Positions 26,323 to 35,918 of a stretch of 64,000 bases of DNA are shown one piece after another. The translations under genes and the position numbers were made by a program. Position 1 is the stretch's first letter. Each line of letters starts with the position of its first letter. The notes below the pieces were generated by a model. That model ran no database searches and was not told the DNA's origin. It saw only the letters and a list, made by a program, of their open reading frames with translations. This DNA comes from Periconia sp. R9002 (Eukaryota > Ascomycota > Dothideomycetes > Pleosporales > Periconiaceae): the NCBI GenBank assembly GCA_023627715.1, contig JAMAHW010000029.1:186001-250000 (forward strand), written 5' to 3'.

Positions 26323-26727
26323 TTGAGCGTGTTATTTGTATTCTTAACATTGGGCGGAGTTCAATAGATACTTGTTGTTTTTGGTTTTGTACCTTTTTGT
26401 ACCTTGATTGGGTCAATATTCAACTTGCGCATGCCGTACATATACATTCCCCTTGTTCTTGTTGATAGTGAAAACAACCGATCACAGCAATTTCAGGTTT
26501 TCCAGTCATGTTTTGGTTCGGTGAGATGTAGGCGAACTACTGACGTTTTCACTAACGGCAGATACCTTGACATTCTGTTCGTGGTAGTGGTAGCCTTTCG
26601 AATGTGGTGGCGGGGCGGTGAGCCGCTAGCGTGGCAGAAAAAGTTCCCTTCAACTTTCCTCGATGCACTTTGTTCCGAGCACTGAAATTGCCTTGTCGAC
26701 CCTTTTACCTTGGGACGCGCATTCACC
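26323..26727. other. Intergenic, KEX2 to RCL1
   Basis: 405 nt containing the KEX2 3' flank and RCL1 promoter; no further feature recognised. Confidence 0.5.
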
Positions 26728-27951
26728 ATGTCAGACGAAACAGTTCAACCGCTGCTGCAATTTTCGGGCCACCGTCACCTTACAACGCGCCTTCTTCTCT
26801 CCACCCTAACTGGACGCCCCATCCGCATTTCCAAAATTCGTCCTTCATCCACACGGCCTGGTCTCACACCCTACGAAACCAACTTCATACGTCTCCTCGA
26901 CTCCGTTACCAATGGCGCGCAAATTCAATTTTCGATGACGGGTACGACGCTTGTGTATCGACCGGGTCTCATCACCGGGTGTGCCGAAGGTCTCGGGGCT
27001 ATAGGCGGCGTAGTGAGGCACGAAATACCGCGAGAATGCACAAGGAGAGGCGTTAGTTGGTGGTTAATTCCGCTGGCAATATTGTCGCCCTTCAGCAAAG
27101 GTCCCGTCAATGTTACAATATGGGGTGATGGCTGCATCACGTCTTCCACAACCCACGGAGACATCTCTGTGGATTCTGTGCGCACAGCCATTCTCCCGCT
27201 TTTTAGAAATTTCGGTATTGAGAGGAACATTGAACTTCGGGTGCTAAAGAGGAGTTTTGCGCCGTCGCAAGGGAAAGGTGCGGGTGGAGAGGTTCAATTG
27301 GTGTTTGGCCACCAGGTCAGGTTACCCAAGACGTTGCACTTGATGAACAAAGGACGAGTGAAGCGCATCAGAGGTGTCGCGTACGCGGTCGGTGTTTCTG
27401 GTTCCAACAATGCACGGATAATTGAAGTCGCAAGAGGAATCCTCAACAAATTTGTCCCGGACACCTACATCTTTTCAGACGTCTCGCCGGCGCCGCTGAT
27501 TCCCACGTACTCGAAAGCGGATCCAAACGGCAAGACCAAGGGGGCTGTAGGATTTGGATTGTCCCTCGTTGCGGAGTCAAGCACCAACTGCTTGTACTCG
27601 GCCGATGCAGCAAGCCCACCGTTGGGTGGGATCACGCCGGAAGACATTGGAAAACAGTGCGCATATCAGCTACTCGAAAAGATCAGTCACGGTGGATGTG
27701 CGGAGGTTACGTCGACGGAGACAATGCTTCTGCTCATGGCCATGGGAAGTGAAGATGTAGGCAGGTTGTGCTTAGGAAAGGATGTACTCGGCACCGAAGA
27801 GGTTGTCCAATTGGGTAGAGACGTAAAAGTGTTTACGGGAGCGGCGTGGGGCCTGAGAGAGAAGGCTGCCAAGGATGAAAGTGAAGAGGACGAGATTGTT
27901 GTCAGTGTCGTGGGGAGAGGGGTTGGAAATGTTGGCAGAAAAGTTGGTTAA
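26728..27951 (+). CDS. RCL1: rRNA-processing endonuclease-like Rcl1
   Basis: Intronless, 407 residues, of the RNA 3'-terminal phosphate cyclase fold. Features include FSGHRHLTTRLLLSTLTGRPI at the N-terminus, PGLTPYETNFIRLLDSVTNG, and the C-terminal TSTETMLLLMAMGSEDVGR. It lacks the cyclase catalytic His motif, which places it in the Rcl1 branch. Rcl1 pairs with the GTPase Bms1 and acts in early cleavage of pre-18S rRNA (site A2) in the nucleolus. I chose the ATG at 26728 (context TTCACCATGTC). An in-frame upstream codon at 26710 is non-ATG. Confidence 0.93.
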   Translation: MSDETVQPLLQFSGHRHLTTRLLLSTLTGRPIRISKIRPSSTRPGLTPYETNFIRLLDSVTNGAQIQFSMTGTTLVYRPGLITGCAEGLGAIGGVVRHEIPRECTRRGVSWWLIPLAILSPFSKGPVNVTIWGDGCITSSTTHGDISVDSVRTAILPLFRNFGIERNIELRVLKRSFAPSQGKGAGGEVQLVFGHQVRLPKTLHLMNKGRVKRIRGVAYAVGVSGSNNARIIEVARGILNKFVPDTYIFSDVSPAPLIPTYSKADPNGKTKGAVGFGLSLVAESSTNCLYSADAASPPLGGITPEDIGKQCAYQLLEKISHGGCAEVTSTETMLLLMAMGSEDVGRLCLGKDVLGTEEVVQLGRDVKVFTGAAWGLREKAAKDESEEDEIVVSVVGRGVGNVGRKVG

Positions 27952-28343
27952 GCTCTACAACCGGTTCCAGATTACTGTAAATAAATTTATGATACCCCGT
28001 TTCATACCTTGATTTTTCAACCTCAAAAGTTGATTATACCAATATTGTGCATATTTGTCCATCGTCTCCTTTACAATTGACCATAATCTGCGCTCGTGTC
28101 AAAATGTGCCCCAGAGACGAGGTTCATCTACAGTAAGCACGGGCATCTTGAGAAACCAATCCGGAGGCCGAACGCGTCCGGTTGTTCAACGCGTTTTCTC
28201 CCCGCAGTCGCAAAGCACTTCACGATCAATTCACTCACCACAACCCGAGCGGTTGTGAAATTCCTCCAAACGCCCATGATATTTTGAAGCCAAGAGAGAC
28301 TGCCGCCGATTGGTAGTTTGTGGCCAGGGAGTCGCGAATCGCA
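27952..28343. other. Intergenic, RCL1 to RTC4
   Basis: 392 nt; no gene or repeat seen. A short ATG frame at 28104 ending in a possible donor does not join RTC4 in frame. Confidence 0.4.
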
Positions 28344-30092
28344 ATGCCTCAGTTAAGACGCCATGCGCCGAAGTTGCTGAAAACGGTGGGTGGGAAGGAG
28401 CATGCGGGCCCCCAGGATCATGCAGAAGAGACCACCGCCCAGCGCTCTGCAGCAAACAAACCATTGACCGAAGATGAAATCAATGCAGACCCTATGTCGT
28501 CGTCGGACGAGATCGAGGCCGAGATAAATCGCCGTGCTGAACTCCGCTCAGCGTCACCGCCCCTCCCAAGCAAAACGTCGAAAAAAGCTGTAGACTCGAA
28601 GCGTACGAATAAGAAGGGCGCCTCTGCCAGCAATGGCCCTACAAATGCGAAACGGACGAAGAGACAACCGGCCAAAACTATGTCTGTACCAAACGCTGGT
28701 TTGTTTAGTGAGGGACAGAAAAACAAAAGGAAAATAGATGGGATAGCAGGTGAAGAGAAGGAAAACATTGGTGAAGACTCCAATGGTTCGAGGAGCGAAT
28801 TCGAGAATGAATTCGGGTGGGGTTCGCAACCCAGCGCGTCTTTGAAGAAACGGAAACTTTCGGGGCGAACAACCTACGGTTCATCGGGTAGATCAAACAA
28901 TTCAAATATACACGCTTCACGAGTGACAAACGGGAAGAAGGTGACTTATGAGAAGAGTTTCCAGAAAGGTAGGCGAAGAAGGAGTATGGATATATCATAT
29001 AAGTGCTGATTACTTGCAGGGCCGACAACCACAACAAAACAGGAGCAACCTACGCAAGACGACTCTGAATCTGATGTGTCTATGTTGGATGACAATGACC
29101 TTGATGCTCAACTGGAAGAATTAACTAGAGATGCAGCAAATAAAGGCATCAATCTTAAAGACAAGAAGTCGCGACCCTTCTCGCCTCCTCCCAAACCACG
29201 GCCAGATCTCTTCGCGTCGCTTGGCTTATACAAACAACCCGAGTCGTCCCCACCAGACTCAAATCAAGACACCCCTGCGACCTCTCAAGATCTCAACGCG
29301 CTGTGCGATCTCGAAACTGAAGTCGCCAACCTTCCCAGCGAAGAAGCTCTCAACTCTATATGCCCACTGTGCCATGAACCCGTAGACCCGTCCCACTCCA
29401 TCAGATTTTGGAAATATCATACAAGAACGATCAAACATCAGTCTCTATTCTGCAAACAACATAGAGAGCGCACTGCTAAAGCCAAGTACAAAGAACAAGG
29501 ATATCCAGAAATCTTGTGGGAGGAACTACCCACCAGAATAAGAAAACTGCGGCCGCGGCTGGAGAAGGTTCTGCGAAACGAGGAAGGGTTTGAAAGCAAG
29601 TACAGAACCGAGAACGCGGCGAAGTTGGTGAGCGGACAGGCTGCTGTGTATCGACCCAAACAGAAGAAAAGCAAGAAGAAACCCCCAAGGATAGAGAACG
29701 TGGAAGACGTGGAAAATGACGTGGAGGCCCTTCCCGGTGATTCCTCTACCTCAACCGGATACTATGGACCCCGCGGCCGGCGTCTCATGATGGAAGTCCT
29801 CACCACCGACCTCGGCGATGTGTTCCGCGAAGTCGCCGTCAGCGATCCTGTGGTGGGGAAGAGCGGGTTCGCCGAGTACATTGAGCACGTTCTCGTCCCT
29901 GAACTCACCGTCATGCTAGTCATGGACGACATGGACGTGAGTGAGAAAAAGGCTGAGGAAGTTATTGCGCAGAGCACGGAACTTGGGATGGTTTTGCACG
30001 AGGATGTTGATGATGTTGTTGCGGAACGCAGCGACGAAGAGGAGATGGAATTGCTGGATCTTGATGATGATGAGAAGTATGAAGAGTTATGA
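28344..30092 (+). CDS. RTC4: RTC4-like protein (restriction of telomere capping)
   Basis: Predicted 565 residues from exons 28344..28968 and 29020..30092; the intron is 51 nt. The N-terminal half is basic and disordered, with Lys/Arg clusters that could act as nuclear localisation signals (KKRKLSGR, KNKRKID). The C-terminal half holds the RTC4 domain: CPLCHEPVDPS, FWKYHTRTIKHQSLFCKQHR, GYPEILWEELPTRI, YYGPRGRRLMMEVL and a strongly acidic end. Two CxxC-like pairs in the CPLC and FCKQH segments suggest zinc binding. The family is named from a yeast telomere-capping genetic screen, and its biochemical role is unknown. The start is the first ATG in frame (MPQLRRHAPKLLKTVGG). Confidence 0.85.
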
Positions 30093-30864
30093 TGATTTTG
30101 AGATGGTTATGGTTGCACCGCAGGGTCAGGAGTAAAAAATAGTTGTTTTCGGGGGGATGTATATTAACACGGGAGAAGCAGAAGAGATGGGGATCCGAAT
30201 CGCTGTGTTGCTTTTGCGCTTGGCATTTGGCATGTGAGTGTATTTGCGCCATTCGCCTTTATCAACTTGGCTGGCAGCTTAGCATATCTCGATTGGGCGT
30301 TTGCAAGGGGTTATGATACCATGGGAGAGTTTTTCTTTTCACTCATGAAAGCATAAATTTAAGCCTGGGGCCGGTACATCTATCGTCGTTACTTTCCGAG
30401 GAATATCACGCAATGCTTTTCAAATCCATCATCAACCCCGATTTCACTAGACCTATGGAACATGGACCTCGCGAGTCTCTCGAATATTGTAAGCATTCAT
30501 TTAGTATATGTTTTCCACAACTCCTTGTTTCTGACGGATCAAATCGCCGAGCACGTTGTATTAACTAAGGAAAAGAAAGACTCTTATCAACTAACGCTCC
30601 AGTCGATATACAACGTATACCTACAGTTCGAAAAACCTGTACCGTTCCAACACCATGGACATCCCATAGACACGTATACGTATACGCACACTCACGCTCT
30701 CATTCATTCCATTTTGAATCATAATAATTCATCTCCTTCTAGAAAGTGAATTCACTTCTTCATGGCCTGAGTTGGTCCAAACCCGTGTCCTTCGTGACGA
30801 TTCGTTCCTATCAAAGATACACCGTTAGCATCACTTCACTTTCACTCATCCAACCACCTCATTG
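30093..30864. other. Intergenic between convergent RTC4 and SDR genes
   Basis: 770 nt; a 95-codon plus-strand frame (30462-30749) has no family signal and I do not call it a gene. Nothing else recognised. Confidence 0.45.
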
Positions 30865-31837
30865 TTATCTTACCAAAACCCACTGCGGAAAAATCGCCAA
30901 CCCCACCCTCGCCAACGCCGAGTCCGACCCCCTCCACACCTTCCCCGTGGCGCCACCCACGATATCCGACACGACCTGCTCCGCATACTCGTCGGTCGGC
31001 ATGAACTTCTCGCCGCCCATGACGGCGGAGCTCTGGAACTGCTTCTCGACGGGCCGGTAGAGCGACGTCTCGGGCAGCTTGACGTCGGCGAGCTTGCCGA
31101 GAAACTCGGACTGCACGCCCCCGGAGACGATGGTGACCACGTTTACGCCGAAGGGCGCGAGTTCGAGGCGCAGGGTTTCGGCGAGGAGGGTCACGGCTGC
31201 TTTGGATGTGCCGTATGTACCTGCGTCGAGTTTGGGGTGGTTAGTCAATGGCTTCTTGTCTTCTCTCGAACTCTCACTACTACTCTCAGTGCTGTGTGAA
31301 AAGCAGATCGCGATCAACTCCACGACATACATACAACCACCAACAAGTCTGCATAAAAACGGGGTAAAAAAACAGAAAAGAAAACATACTCTTATACGGC
31401 CAATTCAAATACGCCAACGACGTCCCCACCACCACCACGGTCCCTTTCGCCTTGATCACCAACCCCGAAAACCCTTGCACAACCCTCAGCACGCCCCAGA
31501 AATTCGTCTCGTACACCTTCTTCGCCTGCTCGACGTCGATGTCCAGAATCGGCATGTCGTACCCCATCCCCGCGTTGTTAACCACGTAATCGAGCCCAGT
31601 GTGTCCGGTCAAGCTGAGGATTTTTCCCGTCTCCTCAACGCAGGCCTGGATCGAGGAGGGGGACGTCACGTCGAGCGCGAGGCAGTGCACATTGGAGAGG
31701 GAGGAGAATTTGGAGAGGGAGGATGGGTTGCGGGCGGTTGCGATGACGAGGTGGTTGCGCTTTTGGAAGGAGGTTACGAGGTGTGCGCCTATGCCGGTGG
31801 AGCAGCCGGTTATGAGGACGGTTTTTTGGGTGGGCAT
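30865..31837 (-). CDS. Classical short-chain dehydrogenase/reductase (AYR1-like)
   Basis: Predicted 267-residue NAD(P)-dependent oxidoreductase. Exons are 31837..31390 and 31220..30865 (804 nt), with a fairly long 169-nt intron. The Rossmann motif TGCSTGIG is at 10-17, VVNNAG is in strand 4, and the catalytic residues are Ser140, Tyr152 and Lys156 (YGTSK). The splice junction falls just before the catalytic Tyr. The sequence resembles the Ayr1 (1-acyl-dihydroxyacetone-phosphate reductase)/17-beta-HSD-like branch, but substrate cannot be settled from sequence. I chose the ATG at 31837 because TVLITGCSTGIG should begin within about ten residues of the start; an open frame continues upstream to 32059 but adds only low-complexity residues. 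Confidence 0.9.
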
Positions 31838-32903
31838 GGTTGTTGTTGTTTTTCTGGTGGAAGGTTTGTATGGAGATTGATCGTAGGAGAATTGCATGAA
31901 ATGAAATGAATGACAGAACCCGTTCGTTCGTTCGCGATCGAGTCGAAGGGAGGGAAGATACGATGTGTGGAAAAAGCAAATTGGAATGGGGAATGAGAAT
32001 GGACGAAGTAAGGGAAGAAGGAGGGAGAGAGGAATGATTGTTTTCAAATCGATGATCAATCCCTTCTTCTTTATCTTTTATACTTTTTTTTCTATTTCAA
32101 TTCCGTTCTACTTTTTTTTTAATCGCAAAGAGGGAGGGATATATATATATGTATACTGAGATAGCAAACCTCACCATCCCCCCCCCTACAAAAAGCAAAA
32201 TCGAGAATACTAATCCGGAGGAACCTATTCTCCCATGTCCCCACCCAATCAACGAATGAACGAACGACCCGGCTAACGCTAGGAGGAGAAAAGTGCGCGA
32301 TCCCCTGTTCCAATCTGCAATTTTTTAGAAGCTGAATCCAAAAGAGGAGAAGAAGCTTCTCTCGCGCGCGCGTGGAGAATAGGTACTTACCTAGTCTATA
32401 CGAATGTAGTCATTGCAGCACGCAAACAAGCATGTCACAGTTCCCACGTTGGGTTTAGCGCGTCAGCTTTCGCATTAAGGATGGATGGGAATCCTTGTTT
32501 ATGTACACAGTTAAGTAGTCGGGACTAATTTTTAGCGAAAATGCTTCCTGATTTCAAGTCTTGTTTTATTCGGAAGGATAGGACGTTGTAGTTGTTCCGA
32601 CTTTCCGTTGGTGAAAATATATGAGTGCGTCTGTCCTGTTTTTTGCTCCGTTTGTTGTCCGTACAGCATGTGTGTGGCTGTGGAGTGGGTGGGGGTTTTG
32701 GTATCACGCGGGGAGAGGATGAAGGGATTGGGTTGGATTGATTATGGTATTGTATTGGTATTAGGTGCTATTCGTTTCCGCAATAGCAAAGAAAGGGCAA
32801 CATGACGAAGCCGCATACATCTATCTCTTCTTCCTTCGATGGCTTACGGGGTTCCGTCAGCCTTATACATCCCCCAATAGGTACATGAATCCACCCAGTG
32901 GTC
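31838..32903. other. Intergenic, SDR promoter side
   Basis: 1.07 kb upstream of the SDR gene and downstream of the membrane-protein gene, both on the minus strand. It contains T-rich and A-rich tracts, a short (TA) run near 32140-32155 and GCGCGCGCG at about 32365. No gene called. Confidence 0.45.
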
Positions 32904-33840
32904 CTACATATTTAGGTAGCGGGAAGAAAACGGCTGTGTACTAATGCCGGGGTCGAACTCATCAGCATCGATGCCACTGATTCTCCTAAGAGCTTTTTGC
33001 GACAGCTGGGGAGGGGGCCTTCGCTTTCCATCACCATACGCCCTGTACCCACGATTAGTCCACGGGTGCCTCTCCTCCCATTCATTGCGAACCCCGATTC
33101 CAAGGCTGCCTACCACCCTGGGCCTATTCGGTCCAGGTGGATAAGAGACCCGTCTTCCGAGAACATCTGGGGCGACAACGGGAGCTGAGCTCGTTCCTGG
33201 GTTAGTGCCACCCTTACCGCTGCCGTGCTGGTCATTGCCGTGGTTCTTCTTGTGTTTGTAGATGCAGAAGTAAATTGCGACGCACAGGAGAGCGATGGAA
33301 ACCAAAGGCACTGTGACGGCAATGGCGATGATCTTGTTGTTGCGGGGAGGCTGCCAATGGAGTGCAGGTGAGTCGATGGCGGTCGGAGTGGCAGTTGGGC
33401 CATTTGAAGAAGGTGTTGTGCCAATTGAGAGTGGGGTATTAGTGGTCGTTGCCGTCACTGGAGAAGGAGAAGAACCGGAGGTCAACGAGTTGCAGAACGT
33501 AAGTACTGAGACTTTGTCATCGCCGCTGTACGTCTCTGTTCGAAGAGAGCAAGGTTCACTAGTCCAATGGGCTTCTACGGTGTCATTGCTAGTACGATTG
33601 ATGATGCTGACGCAGCTAACATAAGTGCTTGCACGCACCCAAAGATCTGGAGCGTTATTCATCATCTCAGTTGTGGTTGGCATGTAGCTCGGAGGGCATA
33701 CGACTTGCGGGTAGTTGGGAGCAGCTAGAATGAGTAAGTAAATCTCGGGTTTACAGATATATCGACGTGTTACCTGTAGTAGACGCTTCCTTGTGCTTTG
33801 AACCCGACGTGGGCCTAGACATTTGTATTCCCAAATCCAT
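32904..33840 (-). CDS. Single-pass membrane protein, unknown function
   Basis: Predicted 295 residues from exons 33840..33774 and 33724..32904 (888 nt). A Cys-containing N-terminal domain (VVCPPSYMPTTTEM, YVSCVSIINRT, SEPCSLRTET, VLTFCNSL; two NxT/S sites) is followed by a Ser/Thr/Pro-rich stem. One membrane helix (IIAIAVTVPLVSIALLCVAIYF) precedes a basic cytosolic tail of about 110 residues. The layout resembles fungal mucin-like or WSC/Mid2-like surface proteins, but no family domain is recognised. No cleavable signal peptide is visible at this start (MDLGIQMSRP). Either the helix acts as signal-anchor or an upstream exon is missing. A second in-frame ATG is at 33822. Confidence 0.7.
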
Positions 33841-33950
33841 TGTAGCAGCAAACTGGTCAATATTGCATACCCTGCGTTATTCAACCAGTTTCGGTGGGCG
33901 CCGGTGACCTAGAGGGGAAAGTTGATTAGAGCGCTTTGTGTGCAGCGAGA

Positions 33951-34010
33951 CGAGGTTGAGAGGGGTTGAGGGATGTTGAGGAAGGTTAAGGGAAGTTCAG
34001 TGGCGTTCAA
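33951..34010. repeat. Six degenerate decamer tandem repeats
   Basis: Six successive 10-nt units, in exact register, share a core near RGRGGTTGAG: cgaggttgag, aggggttgag, ggatgttgag, gaaggttaag, ggaagttcag, tggcgttcaa. They decay from left to right. They lie 111-170 nt upstream of the membrane-protein start codon. Confidence 0.6.
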
Positions 34011-34542
34011 ATCGTCGCGGGAGTCGCCTGTGTGAAGTGGAAGTTGTGTTGTGACGCTGGCGCCGCTAAGTAGTGGCAGTGACAAACACGCCCGCTACAA
34101 ACGCAGGTCACCACTATAGCGTGTCTGTAGGGCAATCCAGAGCGAAGTAAACCAAAGTGCGCTCCCTATAAGAGGCGGGACGAACTTGTGACTGAGACAC
34201 CGCCGAGGAGAGGCGGCGAGGAGTACAATAAGAAGGACGCCAAGAGATGCAGAGAAGCTGCAGGCGTTGTAGTACAAAGTTTTATAGGCTAGAAGCTTCC
34301 ACAGCGTAGGTCGCGGACACCTTGGGAGCAATTCGATCTGGAGGTGGGTGACCAGCCACAGGCAACGAAAGCTGTCACTTCAAGAGAATCTTCAAGGACC
34401 GTAACCTGCTATAGATTGAACTCGTCAACTTGCAATTGCACATTGTGGAGCCGACCAGATTGTTTGTGTCAATATTGGAAAGGAGCCGCTGGTGTGCTGC
34501 CTTTCCATGACTATTGTGCCTATCGTGAAGTAGTGTCTTAGA

Positions 34543-34578
34543 CAATTGACGCACGCGGCCGGCCGCGATGTTCAATTG
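34543..34578. promoter_or_regulatory. Nested palindrome CAATTG-n5-CGCGGCCGGCCGCG-n5-CAATTG
   Basis: A perfect 14-nt GC-only palindrome (34554-34567) is flanked at equal 5-nt spacing by two palindromic CAATTG hexamers. The symmetry suggests a dimeric DNA-binding protein site or a small cruciform. Function is inferred only from the symmetry. Confidence 0.45.
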
Positions 34579-34924
34579 CGAGCGTGATGTAATGAAATAA
34601 ACAGCCAGTACAATGATTACACGTGGATTGGAATATAGAATATACAATTGCTCTCAGAATAAGGAATTCGTACACGAACCTCGTGCTTTTGGGTATATCT
34701 AAGCCATGTCTGATACTCGTTTTTTCCTCGAGTTTCGATACTCGAAAGCCATGTCGAACTGCACGGTCGATTCTCTCATATCACATGGCACATGACCTCG
34801 TTTTTCGGGCGCCCATCATTTCCTCGGCTGGCTCGTTATCCTGCCGTCACCCAATCCGCAGTTTTGTAACGCCGTGATTTGGTATGTTTCGAAGCCTCGC
34901 ACACTTTTCTCGCTCCACTTCACT

Positions 34925-35437
34925 TCATTTGGCCTTGCCCTTCGCCGCATCAGCCTCGCGCCTGGTTGCGTCCTCCAGAAGTGCGGTGTCGACAGCGCCG
35001 CTCGGTAGGTGCACGTATCGGACGACGGAGCCTCGAATGAACATGTCGCGAGTAGAGCACTGTGTACATGTCAGTTGTCTCTTATTTCCAGTAAAGACCA
35101 ATTTCCCAGCCATAGCCTTAATTGCACCATAGGGAGCACGGCATACCAAATGCGGCCACCTCAACTCATCGGTTGCCTCCGCATTGTCCAGCTTGATATT
35201 GAGGTACTGGTCCACGCTCTTAAGGGTGCCACGAATGCAGACTTCGTTTTTGAGCTCGACGGTGATTTCGTGATCGACGAGCGTCTTGAAGAAACTAAAC
35301 AATGTTAAGTTACAGTTGTTTTCTTTCAAGAGTATGCAGTGTGATGTTGACGTGAATTGTGGGGAAGGAAGTAGATTGTTGGCGCAATCTATGTGCTAGG
35401 GATATTCATTGGGGCAAACAAACCTGAAGAACAGCAT
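34925..35437 (-). CDS. LSM2: LSM2, U6 snRNA-associated Sm-like protein
   Basis: Predicted 98 residues, the usual LSM2 size. Exons are 35437..35424 (14 nt), 35294..35147 and 35059..34925 (297 nt). Sm1 motif: FFKTLVDHEITVELKNEV, GTLKSVDQYLNIKL. Sm2 motif: FIRGSVVRYVHLP. The C-terminus is DATRREADAAKGKAK. LSM2 is shared by the nuclear Lsm2-8 ring that holds the U6 snRNA 3' end and the cytoplasmic Lsm1-7 ring of mRNA decapping. The second intron (35060-35146) is 87 nt with no in-frame stop, so its retention would insert 29 residues between Sm1 and Sm2. The tiny first exon encodes MLFF plus two bases. Confidence 0.95.
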
Positions 35438-35918
35438 GATTGCGAAATGGCGGAGTAGGCGAAGGGTTGAAAAGATGTCGTGTTAGGTGCCCGCTGTTGG
35501 ACAGTCGTCGCGATAGACGCGGTAGTTTGTTGGACATGAGCTCTTGCCAGCGGGGTACTACCCTCCGATGTTATGCCGATAGTCACGTGAACTGCCCATC
35601 ACTCAGGGTCAAAGATTTAAATGTACATATGCCATATGGAGTGAGGATCAACCACGCTCATGTGTAACTTCGTTCTTTTGAGCCACTTATAAAAAGAAGG
35701 AGAAACTACATTCGAAATCAAGTATCATCATTCGACTGCGAATTTCTTATCATTCAAGACAAATGAGATGTGACTATGTGGTATCAACCTGAGAACCTAA
35801 CCTAACTGACCGATGATATGCAATGCCTTGACCAGACCAACACCATGCTAATATTCATGAAAAAATCAAAATCTCCCAGGCCAACAATTCGCCTCCCCTT
35901 AAACATGATGTCGTAACT
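35438..35918. other. Intergenic, methyltransferase-like gene 3' flank and LSM2 promoter
   Basis: 481 nt; short open frames only, no recognisable feature. Confidence 0.5.

Larger units (their letters stand above)
33841..34924. other. Intergenic with tandem decamers and nested palindrome
   Basis: 1.08 kb between two minus-strand genes. It holds six degenerate 10-nt repeats (33951-34010), a TGCAATTGCA palindrome near 34430 and a 36-nt symmetric element at 34543-34578. No protein gene called. Confidence 0.5.

Noticed and set aside
28104..28134. Possible upstream first exon of RTC4 (ATG frame ending at a GTAAGC)
   Set aside because: No downstream acceptor joins it in frame to MPQLRR; the ATG at 28344 is adequate.
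30462..30749. 95-codon plus-strand frame between RTC4 and the SDR gene
   Set aside because: His/Thr-rich low-complexity end, no family signal, and it lies in convergent 3' flanks.
31079..31909. 276-codon plus-strand frame opposite the SDR gene
   Set aside because: It is antisense to a conserved Rossmann domain and spans that gene's intron; it is a shadow of the real gene.
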